A stretch of DNA of 64,000 bases from Streptomyces bungoensis (GCF_001514215.1 NZ_KQ948861.1:8010-72009), one strand, 5' to 3'. Positions 17,370 to 26,069 are shown, counted from the stretch's first letter. Made by a program: numbers and translations. The notes: generated by a model not told the origin, from the sequence alone.

Positions 17370-17497
17370 GGGGTCCGGTGCGGTGGGAGCCCCTACCTCG
17401 CAGATGGGAGAGAGCACGTCATGGAAAGACCCCTGCGAGTGGCGCATGGTGAGAGTGCCGGGGGCCGTGTCGATGTTCCCGGGAAGGAGATCCCTGA

Positions 17498-19062
17498 TGG
17501 CTTCGCCGCTCACGGAACTCGGTGGAGACACCGGCCCTGGCGGCACCGATGGCAGGCAGCCCGACCACGCCCGAACTGGTCGTAGCGGCGGCCTGCGCCG
17601 GCAGCCTGGGGTTCCTCGCCGGCGGGTACAAGACCGCGCGGATGCTGGGCGACCAGATCGCCCGCGTTCGCCCGGCGGGTGCCGGCTTCGGGGTGAACCT
17701 GTTCGTGCCGAACCGCGTCCCGGTGGATCCCGGCGCCTTCCGTGCCTTCGCCCGCGTGATCGCGCGCGACAGGCAGCTCATCGACCTGCCCGTCGACGGC
17801 GGACGGCAGGTCGTCGGCGTCTGCTGCCTGGCCTTCGACGCTCCACGCGACTTCCCGCCGGAGGAAAGGGCCCTGCTCGGCATGATGGCGGGACTGCTGG
17901 GGGCGGCGGTGGACCGCGTCGAACTGAGCGCGCGGCAGCGTGCGGTCGCCGAATGCCTCCAGAGGACCCTCCTGCCGCCCGTGCTGCCCGATCTGCCGCG
18001 CCTGGTCACCACGGCCCGCTACCGGCCCGCCACGGTCACGTCCAAGGTCGGGGGCGACTGGTACGACGTGATCAGGCTGTCGGACGACCGGGCGGTGCTG
18101 GTCGTCGGTGACGTCGAAGGTCACGCCATGGAGAGCGCCGCGTTGATGGGGCAGGACCGCACCGCGACGGCTTCCTACGCCACCGAGGGGCACCGGCCTG
18201 CCGCGGTGATCGAGCGGACCGGCAGACTCCTCGCGAGACTGCGCACGGATCTGACGGTGACGTGCTGCGTCGTGTCACTGGACACCCTGGACGGCACCGC
18301 GGAGGTGGCCCTGGCCGGCCATCCTCCGCCACGGGTGCGCCGCCCCGACGGAACGATCGGCGTCCTGGACGCCCCGGCGAACCTTCCCCTGGGCGTCTGC
18401 CCGGCCGGCGTCTACCAGGGACGTGAGCACACCCTGGAGCCGGTGCGCTGCTGATGCTGTACACCAACGGTCTCGTCGACTGGGACACGGCCGACGCCGA
18501 CGCCCACGGCCGTGCGCTGCTCGGCTCGGCGGACCAGGGATCCGTCCCCGACCTCGAACAGCTGGCGGACCAGGTCGTCGCAGAGCTTTCCGCCCCGTGG
18601 CAGCGGCGCGACGACGCCGTCCTGCTCCTCGCCCGGTACGAGGGGGCGGGAGGTCAGGACGAGCCCCGGGTGGGCAGTCTGCACATTCAGCGCCACGTTC
18701 TGCGCGGGGTGAGGACGGCCCGCACGTTCGTGCACGACCGCCTGCGTTCGTGGGGGCTGCAGGACATGTCGGACGCGCTGGAGCTGGTCGTCTCGGAGAC
18801 AGTGACCAACGCGCTCGTCCACGCGGGCAGCGACGTGGACGTGCGTCTTCGGGCGTTCGCGGACCACCTCCGGCTCGAGGTGCGCGACTCGGACACCAAC
18901 CCACCGGTTCCCTCCCCCCTGTCACTGGCCGAGGAGGAGAACGCGGAAGCGGAACACGGCCGCGGCATGCTCATCGTCGAGGCGCTGGCCGAGATGTGGA
19001 GCAGCTCCCCCAACGGCCTGGGCAAGACGGTGTCGATGAACATGCCCATCACCCCACCCTGA
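17498..19062 (+). pseudogene. Broken chimera: nitronate monooxygenase start joined to GAF-SpoIIE-HATPase protein
   Basis: A good ribosome site (GGAAGGAG) precedes ATG 17498, which begins MASPLTELG as in nitronate monooxygenases. Two bases appear to be missing near 17520, after which another frame continues ETPALAAPMAGSP and GSLGFLAGGYKTA, clear enzyme motifs of the flavin barrel. At about 17780 this homology stops in mid-domain and turns into the end of a GAF domain (VVGVCCLAFDAPR, FPPEERALL) and a SpoIIE phosphatase (VGGDWYDVI, GDVEGHAM). Near 18443 one base is missing: the frame ends in a stop while the downstream frame resumes LLMLYTNGLVDW and runs through an HATPase (LVVSETVTNALVHA, GRGMLIVEALAE) to 19062. 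Two frameshifts and an internal fusion make this a decayed recombination product; sequencing error could explain at most the frameshifts. Confidence 0.82.
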
Positions 19063-19145
19063 CTCGGGCGGCCGGACCGCACGGGCGCCCCCGCGGGTAC
19101 GTGCGGGGCGGCAGGCGCGAGGTGGTCCGGAGAGCCGAGCCGGCG

Positions 19146-20387
19146 TCAGGAGGCGGGCTCCCGGCGCGTCCCCTGGTGCCCCGGGGCGGGCAGGTGGTGG
19201 GGGAATCCGATGCGCAGGACGAAGGCGGCAAGCGCCGCCGCCAGGACGACGAAAGCGGCCAGGACCAGCGCCTGGTGGTAGCCGTGGTGCAGCAGAGGGG
19301 CGACGGCGAGGGGGCCGAGGATCTGGCCGACCGAGTATCCGGCGGTCAGCAACGCCACGGAGCGGGGGAACCTCAGGTGCGCGCCCGCTCCGAGGGCCAG
19401 CGTGCTGACGCCGATGAAGGTGGCGCCGAAGAGCGCCGCGGAGATCAGTGCGGCGGCGACCCCGCCGACCAGCGCGGGCAGCGCGATGCCCACGGCCTGC
19501 ACGGCCAGCGCGGCCAGCAGCAGGTCCGGGCGGGACCACCGGCGTCCCAGTGCGGCCCAGAGCGCGGAGGAAGGAACGGCCGCCAGGCCCACCAGCACCC
19601 ATGCACCGCTGCCGATCCAGCCCGGTGAGGTTTGTTCGATGGCCGCGACCAGGAAGGTGCCGGCGATGATGTAGCCGACGCCCTCCAGCGTGTAGGAGGC
19701 GAACAGGGCACTGAACCAGCGATGGGTGCGCGGACCGGCCGCCTGTGGCCGCGTCTGGGGCTCGGAGGCGGTCGGCCGTGCGGTCGGCTCGGGCCGCAGA
19801 CCCCAGGCAGCGGCGCTCAGCGCGACGGCCAGGCCCGCGGAGGCCCACCAGGCGGTCTGCCAGTCCCCGACCGTACGCAGTATCAGGACCAGCACGCCCG
19901 ACAGGGCGATGCCGGCGCCGACCCCGCCGAAGGCCCAGCCCGGCAGGTGGGCGGGGTGGTCGCGCAGATGACTGAGCAGTGAACTGACGGCGATCACGAA
20001 GATGAGCGCGCTGAACACTCCCGCGCCCAGCCGCAGGAGGAGCCACCCGGTGGTGCTGTGGGTCAGGGGCATGGCCGCGAGCGAGGCGACGAGCGCCACC
20101 ATGGAGCCGCGCAGCACGGCCGTCGAACGCACCAGGGCCGGGAGCAGTGTCCCGGCCAGAGCCCCGATCAGGTACCCCACGTAGTTGGCGGTCGCGAGGT
20201 TCGCCCCCGCCCCGGCCGACAGGCCGGCCCGGGTGTGCATCAACGGCAGGATCGGGGTGTAGACGAAGCGGCCGACACCCATGCCGGCCGCCAGCGCGGC
20301 AGCCGCCTGGGCCACGTGCGCCCACGGCGAACGCGACGGCCCGCTCGCGGCGTGCGGGTGGCCTTGCGGCAGTGGTGCTGCGGTCAT
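19146..20387 (-). CDS. YbfB/YjiJ-family MFS transporter
   Basis: The 413-residue protein has twelve hydrophobic helices and the family opening GMGVGRFVYTPILPLMHTRAGLS, followed by ANLATANYVGYLIGA. It is probably a proton-driven exporter of small molecules in the cytoplasmic membrane. GAGGAA precedes ATG 20387; a longer frame upstream was rejected as low complexity. It is divergent from the TetR gene at 20610 across a 222-bp region holding a TetR-type operator, the usual layout for a TetR-repressed efflux pump. The exported compound is unknown. Confidence 0.87.
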   Translation of the reverse strand: MTAAPLPQGHPHAASGPSRSPWAHVAQAAAALAAGMGVGRFVYTPILPLMHTRAGLSAGAGANLATANYVGYLIGALAGTLLPALVRSTAVLRGSMVALVASLAAMPLTHSTTGWLLLRLGAGVFSALIFVIAVSSLLSHLRDHPAHLPGWAFGGVGAGIALSGVLVLILRTVGDWQTAWWASAGLAVALSAAAWGLRPEPTARPTASEPQTRPQAAGPRTHRWFSALFASYTLEGVGYIIAGTFLVAAIEQTSPGWIGSGAWVLVGLAAVPSSALWAALGRRWSRPDLLLAALAVQAVGIALPALVGGVAAALISAALFGATFIGVSTLALGAGAHLRFPRSVALLTAGYSVGQILGPLAVAPLLHHGYHQALVLAAFVVLAAALAAFVLRIGFPHHLPAPGHQGTRREPAS

Positions 20388-20581
20388 GCGATGTTCCTCG
20401 ACGGTCCTCGAAGCCGGTGTCCCGGCGTGGCCCCGGGGCGTCGCGGGGGTCCTGTTCACCATGTGCCCAGGGTGCGTCCGGGCCCCCTGGACGTCCACGA
20501 CCGGCTTTCTTCCTGCTGGGAGGCTCGGCCTCGCACGGGACGCGGTCGCCGAGGGGACGGATGGCGGACCCCCCTACCACA

Positions 20582-20603
20582 TATAGTCGATCGGTCGTAT
20601 ACT
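20582..20603 (+). promoter_or_regulatory. TetR operator and leaderless promoter
   Basis: The 20-mer 20582-20601 begins TATAG, has a central CGATCGGTCG and ends TATA; it matches the site at 10868-10887 in 15 of 20 positions. TATACT (20598-20603) is a near-consensus -10 and lies six bases before ATG 20610, so transcription probably starts at the A of the ATG. No Shine-Dalgarno is present (a C-run precedes the ATG). Confidence 0.58.
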
Positions 20604-20609
20604 CCCCCC

Positions 20610-21218
20610 ATGGGCCGGACAAGTGATGCGAAGGAAAAGATCCTCACCGCTGCGCACTCTCTGATCGAACAGCGCGGCTACTCGGCTTTGGGCGTGGCCG
20701 AGATCTGCAAGACGGCGGGGGTCCCGAAGGGCAGCTTCTACTACTTCTTCGAGTCGAAGGAGGCCCTTGCCCTCGCGGTGATCGACGAGCACTGGGCCGC
20801 GGAGCAGCGCGGGTGGAACCGGATCCTGGGCAGCGATGCCGAGCCGCTGGAGCGGCTGCGCCGGCTGTTCGAGGCCACGGAGGCCAGCCAGCGGGCCGGT
20901 CAGGAGAGCTGCGGAGCGATTTCGGGCTGCCTGTTCGGCAATCTCTCCCTGGAGATGAGCAACCAGACCGAGGCCATACGCGAACGGCTCCAGGAGATCT
21001 TCGAAGCCCAGGCCGAGATGGTCGCCAAGGTCATCGCCGAGGCCCAGGAGCGCGGCGAGGTGAACGTGCCGGACACGCGTGCGGCTGCCCAGTCGGTCGT
21101 CGCCCAGCTCGAGGGCCAGGTGCTGTTCGCCAAGCTCTACAACAACACCTCGCCGCTGGGCACCCTGTGGGGCAATTGCCTGGCGTTGCTCGGTGCCACG
21201 GTGCCGGCTCGAGTCTGA
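20610..21218 (+). CDS. TetR-family regulator, divergent from the MFS pump
   Basis: The 202-residue protein has a DNA-binding domain at residues 5-55 (KEKILTAAHSLIEQRGYSALG, AGVPKGSFYYFFESKEALA). The ligand domain contains SCGAISGCLFGNLSLEMSNQ, matching the NemR-type group with a reactive cysteine in the effector pocket. The gene appears leaderless. It probably represses itself and the pump, and possibly the SDR operon at 10904, which carries a similar operator. The effector is unknown, but electrophiles or quinones are plausible given the regulated genes. Confidence 0.92.
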   Translation: MGRTSDAKEKILTAAHSLIEQRGYSALGVAEICKTAGVPKGSFYYFFESKEALALAVIDEHWAAEQRGWNRILGSDAEPLERLRRLFEATEASQRAGQESCGAISGCLFGNLSLEMSNQTEAIRERLQEIFEAQAEMVAKVIAEAQERGEVNVPDTRAAAQSVVAQLEGQVLFAKLYNNTSPLGTLWGNCLALLGATVPARV

Positions 21219-21241
21219 GGCGGTGCGCCGAGGGCCCGCCG

Positions 21242-21820
21242 CTACCGGCTCGGCCGCGTCGGCGACGCCGCCCGCGCCTCGGTCCGCTTGCGCGCGCGGT
21301 AGGCGGCCGCTTTGATCCTGTTGCCGCACGGGTCCATGGCGCACCACTCCCGGCGGCTCCCGTGCGACCGGTCGAGGTAGACCTGCGTGCACTCGCCCCG
21401 ACTGCATTCCTTCAGCAGGGCCGCCTCCGGGCCGCCGAGCAACTGCACGGCCTGCCGGGCGATCGACGACAACGCCTGCTCCGGCGTCGCCTCGACCCGG
21501 CGGTTCCCCCGCTGAACGAGCTGCGGTACGGCGGACGGCGTCCGCGCCGTGTCGTTGACCACCGCCAGGGCGTCGGCGTCGTAGTGGTCACCGGCCAGCG
21601 TGGCCACGACGAGCCGGTAGACCGCCTCGCGAAGGGCGATCGCCTGCCGCAGGTGCGACGGTCCGCACGGCGTGTCCGCGTCGACGAGGCCCGACTCGCG
21701 GAACCAGGCCTCGAGGCTCTCCGGGGAGATGAGCATCTCGGTGGGCACCGCGTTGCGCCGCGCGCGCAGGGTGCCGACGAAATCCAGCACCGGGGCACCA
21801 CACTTGAAGGAATGCATCAT
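21242..21820 (-). CDS. CGNR zinc-finger (ABATE) transcriptional regulator
   Basis: The 192-residue protein has an N-terminal ABATE ligand domain (CGAPVLDFVGTLRARRN, then LREAVYRLVVATLAG) and a C-terminal zinc finger with the cysteines ECSRGECTQVYLD and WCAMDPCGNRIKAAAYRARKR, which contains the CGNR signature. Proteins of this type are stress- or metabolite-responsive DNA-binding regulators. The start at ATG 21820 (or the adjacent ATG 21817) lies right against operator site 3, with no Shine-Dalgarno, so the site overlaps its own 5' end. This makes it the leading candidate for the protein that binds the GTCACC-N9-GGTGAC sites, but this is inferred from position only. Confidence 0.85.
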   Translation of the reverse strand: MMHSFKCGAPVLDFVGTLRARRNAVPTEMLISPESLEAWFRESGLVDADTPCGPSHLRQAIALREAVYRLVVATLAGDHYDADALAVVNDTARTPSAVPQLVQRGNRRVEATPEQALSSIARQAVQLLGGPEAALLKECSRGECTQVYLDRSHGSRREWCAMDPCGNRIKAAAYRARKRTEARAASPTRPSR

Positions 21821-21841
21821 GTCACCATTTTGGCAGGTGAC
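21821..21841 (+). promoter_or_regulatory. Operator GTCACC-N9-GGTGAC with embedded -35 box, site 3
   Basis: GTCACC and GGTGAC are perfect 6-bp arms with a 9-bp centre. TTGGCA (21830-21835) occupies the same position as TTGACA or TTGACT in sites 1 and 2. It lies between the CGNR gene start and the divergent MBL-fold gene at 21932, and can affect both. Confidence 0.66.
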
Positions 21842-21931
21842 GAAAAACGCGGCAAACGGCACGGTCAGTGGATACCCACGGGTGAAGCCGGCGGGACACG
21901 GACACGGTTCCCACCGGTCGAGGAGGCAGCC

Positions 21932-22738
21932 TTGACGACCATCGAGCTTGCGCGGCAGGAATGCGCGATCACCGTCCTCGGCGGCCCCACGGCCGTCATC
22001 GACGTCGGCGGCCTGCGTATCGTCAGCGACCCGACCTTCGACGACGCCGGGCCCCACGGATACCTGACGAAAACTGCGGGCCCCGCGGTCCCCGAAGGGG
22101 CTCTCGGCCCCGTCGACCTCGTCCTGGTGAGCCACGACGGACACCCGGACAACCTCGACGAGCGCGGCAGCGCGTTCGCCAAGGCCGCTCCGGCCATCGT
22201 CACCGGCCCGCTGTCCGCGGCCCGGCTCGGCTCCCCCGCGATCGGCCTCGCCCCCTGGACCGGCCACCGCGTGCCGCGCGGCGACGGCGGGGGCGACCTC
22301 ACCGTCCTCGCGGTCCCCGCCGTCCACGGCCCGGAGGACGGCGACCGCGACGCGGACGGCAACGTCAACTGCGAGGTCACCGGATTCGTGCTGTCGGGTC
22401 GAGGGCTTCCGACGATCTACGTCAGCGGCGACAACGCCTCCATCCGGACCGTGGCCGAGATCTCCCGTCGCGTCCCGGACATCGAGGCGGCCGTGCTGCA
22501 CGCCGGGGCGGCACGCGTACCGGTGAAGTTCGGGGGCCGCCCCCTGTCCCTGGACAGCCGACGAGCCGCGGCCGCCGCGGCCGTCCTGGGCGCGGAGATC
22601 GTGGTTCCGGCCCACTACGACCACTGGGCCCACTTCTCGGAAGGGCTGGCCGACCTGGAACTGGCCTTCCACGAAGCGGGCCTGTCGTCACTGCTGCGGG
22701 CGGCGCCGCACGGCACCTGGACCCGTCTGCGCCCGTGA
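21932..22738 (+). CDS. MBL-fold metal-dependent hydrolase (UlaG/lactonase-like)
   Basis: The 268-residue protein starts at TTG 21932 after a perfect GGAGG. It shows GGPTAVIDVGGLRIVSDPTF, the metal-site segment LVLVSHDGHPDNLDE (a variant of HxHxDH in which the first His is followed by Asp-Gly-His), the His in VPAVHGPED, and the late Asp/His region YVSGDNAS and VPAHYDHWAHFSEG. This pattern fits the L-ascorbate-6-phosphate lactonase-like branch, used on lactones and phosphodiesters. The neighbouring CGNR gene is divergent, sharing operator site 3. The substrate cannot be inferred. Confidence 0.85.
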   Translation: MTTIELARQECAITVLGGPTAVIDVGGLRIVSDPTFDDAGPHGYLTKTAGPAVPEGALGPVDLVLVSHDGHPDNLDERGSAFAKAAPAIVTGPLSAARLGSPAIGLAPWTGHRVPRGDGGGDLTVLAVPAVHGPEDGDRDADGNVNCEVTGFVLSGRGLPTIYVSGDNASIRTVAEISRRVPDIEAAVLHAGAARVPVKFGGRPLSLDSRRAAAAAAVLGAEIVVPAHYDHWAHFSEGLADLELAFHEAGLSSLLRAAPHGTWTRLRP

Positions 22739-22753
22739 CGCGGCGCGGAGGTC

Positions 22754-23464
22754 TCAGTGGCCCGCACTCATGCCACCGTCGACGTGGTGGATCTCGCCGG
22801 TGACGAACGGAGCGTTCTCGAGGTAGATCACCGCGTCCGCGATGTCGCTCGCCTCGCCCAGCCGGCCGACCGGATGCAGGGCGGCGAGGGCCTCGTGGGT
22901 GTCCTCCGGGTGCATGGGCGTCCTGATGGTGCCCGGCGCGACGGCGTTGACGCGGATGCCGCGGGTGGCGTACTCGATGGCGAGGGACTTGGTGGCGGAC
23001 TGCAGGCCGCCCTTGGTCAGCGAGGCCAGCACGGACGGGACCCGGGCGTCGGCGTTGTCGACGAGGCTCGTGGTGATGTTGACGATGTGCCCCGCGCCCT
23101 GGGTGAGCATCTGCTCGACGGCCAGCTGGGTGATGCGGAAGAAGCCGTTGAGGTTCACACCGACGACAGCCGCGTAGTCGTCGAGGGTGTACTCGGTGAA
23201 CGGCTTGGCGACGAAGATTCCGGCGTTGTTGACCAGGGTGTCGACGCGGCCGAACCGCTCCCGGGCGGCGGCGATGACGCGTTCGGCGGTGGCGGGGTCG
23301 GCGATGTCGCCCTGGACGGTGAGGATGCCGGCGTCGTCGGAGGGGGCGATGGTGCGCGAGGTGGCGACGACCGCGTAGCCGGCCTTGCGGTAGGCGTCGA
23401 CGACGGCGGCGCCCAGGCCCTGCGAGGCACCGGTGACGACTGCGACCTTCTGGGCCCCGTTCAT
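22754..23464 (-). CDS. SDR-family oxidoreductase with truncated upstream region
   Basis: The 236-residue short-chain dehydrogenase has TGASQGLGAAV, VNNAGIF, a catalytic serine region NITTSLVD and a C-terminal VTGEIHHVDGGMSAGH. The usual catalytic Tyr-X3-Lys is altered: the segment reads VLASLTKGGLQSATKS, with Leu where Tyr is expected, so its activity is doubtful. ATG 23464 or GTG 23476 could start it and neither has a ribosome site. The upstream DNA belongs to a different, broken transporter gene (23477 on), so a recombination joint at about 23465-23480 probably removed the native promoter. It may be silent or newly driven. Confidence 0.78.
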   Translation of the reverse strand: MNGAQKVAVVTGASQGLGAAVVDAYRKAGYAVVATSRTIAPSDDAGILTVQGDIADPATAERVIAAARERFGRVDTLVNNAGIFVAKPFTEYTLDDYAAVVGVNLNGFFRITQLAVEQMLTQGAGHIVNITTSLVDNADARVPSVLASLTKGGLQSATKSLAIEYATRGIRVNAVAPGTIRTPMHPEDTHEALAALHPVGRLGEASDIADAVIYLENAPFVTGEIHHVDGGMSAGH

Positions 23465-23476
23465 CGCGAGCGCCAC

Positions 23477-23984
23477 CGCATCGACGCTCGGGCTGCCCGG
23501 CGTGGCCGACGCGGCGTTCGCGATCGGGCTGCTCTACTGGCTGACGGTCGGCACCGTCATCCTGGGCAGCCTCATCACCGCGGGGCCCCTCCCCCGGCCC
23601 GCGCGGCCCGCGCTCACGGTCCTGACCATTCCACCGGCGACCGGCGGCATCGCGTGGACCGCGGCCCACAAGGGCGTCTTCGGCCCGGTCGGCTACGGCT
23701 TCGCGGGCATCCTGCTCTTCACGATCCTCCTCGTCGCCTTCCTCCTGCCCGAACTGCGCCAACCGTCCTTCCATCCCGGACTCTGGGTCTACAGCTTCCC
23801 CGTAGCCGCGAGCACGAATTTCGCGATCCGCCTGATCGCCGCGACCAGGGCCCCGGCCTGCCCGGTCCTCACCTGGGCGCTCCTGGCCATGTCCACCGGC
23901 GCACTCGTCCTGCTCTCGGCCGCGACCCTGCGGTACAGGGTCGGGGCCGTCCCCCGGCGCAGCAGGCCTTCGGAGGGGTTCTGA
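23477..23984 (+). pseudogene. C-terminal fragment of a TehA/SLAC1-type anion transporter
   Basis: The frame reads GLPGVADAAFAIGLLYWLTV and continues through helices with PALTVLTIPPATGGIAW, GYGFAGILLFTILLVAFLLPEL and WVYSFPVAASTNFAIRL. This is the second half of a tellurite-resistance/dicarboxylate (TDT) or SLAC1 channel. Only about 170 of the usual 330-380 residues remain, and the first half is missing. The open frame extends a few codons into the SDR start region on the other strand, marking the joint. No ribosome site is visible, so it is probably a remnant. Confidence 0.75.
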
Positions 23985-24126
23985 CCGCAGGGCACGACCG
24001 CTGTCGCCTGCCGCACCCCATACCCGACGCGACCGGCCGCGCGTCCCGCGCCCCGAGGACCGGCCGGCCGTCGCACACCCCTGCCGGGCGCCAGGCTCGA
24101 CGAGGCGCCGCGGGCCTGCGCGATCG

Positions 24127-24154
24127 GCCGCGCCGGCTGGTCCGCCGGCGCGGC
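24127..24154. terminator. Strong bidirectional hairpin between convergent genes
   Basis: Perfect 11-bp arms, GCCGCGCCGGC and GCCGGCGCGGC, enclose TGGTCC. It lies between the transporter remnant and the convergent GH54 gene, 32 bp from the latter's stop. Confidence 0.68.
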
Positions 24155-24185
24155 GTCGCTGTGCGGCGTGTGGTGGTGCGGGGCT

Positions 24186-25802
24186 TCACGCCCAGGGCTG
24201 GCCCACGGCCCAACTGGTGTCGTCGCTCCAGGAGGTGGCGCTGTCCCACGTGTGGGATCCGCCCTGGCTGGCGATGTAGACCGTGTAGCTGTAGTGGCGC
24301 AGGTAGTCGCTCGGGTAGTTGACCGAGCGGAAGGAGTAGCCCTGGCCGTTGTGGCCGGCTTCCGGGCAGAAGGTGGCGTCCTGGGCGAACTGCGAGGTGC
24401 CGTCGTTGGCTCCCAGGTGCAGCTGGAAGTTCGAGTGCCGCAGGTACTGACCGGACTTGTTCGCGGATTCGAAGGAGACGCACGAGGAGTCGGCCAGGCC
24501 CGCTCGCACGGTCCAGGTGGCGTCGCCCTTGGTGGTGGAGCTGCTGGAGGTGGTGACCGGCGCGATGACGACGTTGGTGTCGGCGTCGTCGTGCACGATG
24601 TAGTCGCCGGTGCAGCACGGGGTGGTCGCCCGCAGCGCGATCCTCGAGCCCGGGGTGAGTCCGCCGGGGCCCGACGACGACGTCGTGTAGCCGGCCGCGT
24701 CGATGTTGGCCTGTACGGCGTTCTCGGTGGCGTCCGACGGGTAGCCGGATGTCATGACGCCCTCGTAGAAGGTGCCGGCGGAACCGTGGCTGTTGTCGCC
24801 GCCGATGCCGAGGATGATGGCGCCTTCCTTCTTCATCGGGTTGTAGCCCGCGACGTTCGGGCGCGGCCCGTTGTAGAAGGTGGACAGGCCGCCGGACTGC
24901 GCGTCACCGGCCCGGATCGACCAGTGGTTCGGTTCGCCCTTGACGATGGCCGTGAGGAACCGGTGGCTGACGCTGGGGTCGTTGGCGTTGTAGCCCGCGT
25001 TGACCCCGGAGAACAGCCCGTTCTCCAGATCCGCCATCACCCAGGGGCCGTTGCCGGTGCCGTAGCCCCAGACCTTGATGTTGCCGAAGTAGATGGCCTC
25101 CATGGTGCCGTTGCCGTTGTCCCGGCTGTTGGTCTCGGCGTTGCCGTAGTCGAAGCAGCAACCGCCGTTGTAGTGCGTGCCGTCGAGGACCGCGTACATC
25201 CCTTCGGGCTGGTCCCCCGTCGCGATGCCGTTGGTGTGGTTGTTGCGGTAGCCGGTGCCCGGCGCCACGAAGACGCCGTACGCCTTGTGGCCGCCGACGG
25301 TGATCGGCGCGGCGGTGGCGTCGGCCAGGTTGTCGTAGCCGCCCGCCGCCGGCCCGGAGAATCCTCCCGGCGGTGCCTGGGTGAGGTGGTTGCCCCGGCC
25401 GGACTGGTCGTAGATCACCGTGATGAGGCAGGTCGTCCCGGCGCAGAAGGAGTCCTGCGCCGCGGCGTTGGCGTACCCCCCGGGGCTGAGCACGCCGATG
25501 TCCCGGGTGGCGTTGTCCGAGGCACGGCGCACCTGGTAGAGGGGGCCGTCGTAGGAGGCGTACAGCGCGCGGGTGGTGCTGTGGGCCGCCACGCAGGGCG
25601 TTCCCCCGCCGGCGTAGATGTCACACGGCTGGGAGGACGCCGCCGCGGCAGCCGTCCCGGCCGCCGCGTGCTGTCCCGCGGACACCGCGCCTGCCCCGGT
25701 GGCGGATGCCTGCCCCCCGAACAGGGCTGCGGTCAGGGCGAGTCCCGACGCGAGTACGGCGAGCGTTCTCCCCCGCCGTAAGCGGCTCGAGATCAACGAC
25801 AT
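24186..25802 (-). CDS. Secreted alpha-L-arabinofuranosidase, GH54 catalytic domain plus CBM42
   Basis: The 538-residue protein has a signal peptide at residues 1-35 (RGRTLAVLASGLALTAALFG), then a GH54/AbfB catalytic domain (about 60-370) opening PCDIYAGGGTPCVAAHSTTRALYASYDGPLYQV and carrying ENGLF and GGCCFDYGNAE, and a CBM42 arabinose-binding trefoil (about 380-538, RIALRATTPCCTGDYIVHDD; YLRHSNFQLHL; DYLRHYSYTVYIAS). It removes arabinose side chains from arabinoxylan or arabinan outside the cell. GAGGAG precedes ATG 25802. It is divergent from a second GH54 gene at 26183. Confidence 0.93.
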   Translation of the reverse strand: MSLISSRLRRGRTLAVLASGLALTAALFGGQASATGAGAVSAGQHAAAGTAAAAASSQPCDIYAGGGTPCVAAHSTTRALYASYDGPLYQVRRASDNATRDIGVLSPGGYANAAAQDSFCAGTTCLITVIYDQSGRGNHLTQAPPGGFSGPAAGGYDNLADATAAPITVGGHKAYGVFVAPGTGYRNNHTNGIATGDQPEGMYAVLDGTHYNGGCCFDYGNAETNSRDNGNGTMEAIYFGNIKVWGYGTGNGPWVMADLENGLFSGVNAGYNANDPSVSHRFLTAIVKGEPNHWSIRAGDAQSGGLSTFYNGPRPNVAGYNPMKKEGAIILGIGGDNSHGSAGTFYEGVMTSGYPSDATENAVQANIDAAGYTTSSSGPGGLTPGSRIALRATTPCCTGDYIVHDDADTNVVIAPVTTSSSSTTKGDATWTVRAGLADSSCVSFESANKSGQYLRHSNFQLHLGANDGTSQFAQDATFCPEAGHNGQGYSFRSVNYPSDYLRHYSYTVYIASQGGSHTWDSATSWSDDTSWAVGQPWA

Positions 25803-25917
25803 GGTCTCTCCTCGTGGAATGAGTAGGGAGATGTCAACAGCTTCACTGCGTTCGGCATTTCGACCAATGAGCGGCTCACCGGACAGACGTTGATGGTTGT
25901 GGGGGCACACAGGCGTG

Positions 25918-26069
25918 TCAATACTTCGCGCAGAGTCACCCCTTCGCCTGCCGCATCAGGGGCCGCTCGCCGTTCGAGATCCTGAATCGCGCGGCAAGTA
26001 TTGACGACTGCCGGCAAGTCCCTAGTATCCAATCGTCCGAAGCACCGGGCATTGTTCGTAATAACGAAC
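25918..26069. promoter_or_regulatory. Divergent promoter region of the two GH54 genes
   Basis: GTCAATACTT (25918-25927) and AAGTATTGAC (25996-26005) are perfect 10-bp inverted arms about 70 bp apart. Each contains a -35 hexamer (TTGACA leftward, TTGACG rightward). Rightward, TAGTAT follows TTGACG after 16 bp. Between that promoter and the 26183 start is a perfect palindrome GTTCGT-AATA-ACGAAC (26054-26069), a likely repressor site of LacI or GntR type. The regulator is not in the window. Confidence 0.55.

Noticed and set aside
17522..18454. A functional 310-residue NMO-phosphatase fusion protein
   Set aside because: The NMO part stops in mid-domain, a frameshift separates it from its ribosome site and another removes the end of the phosphatase.
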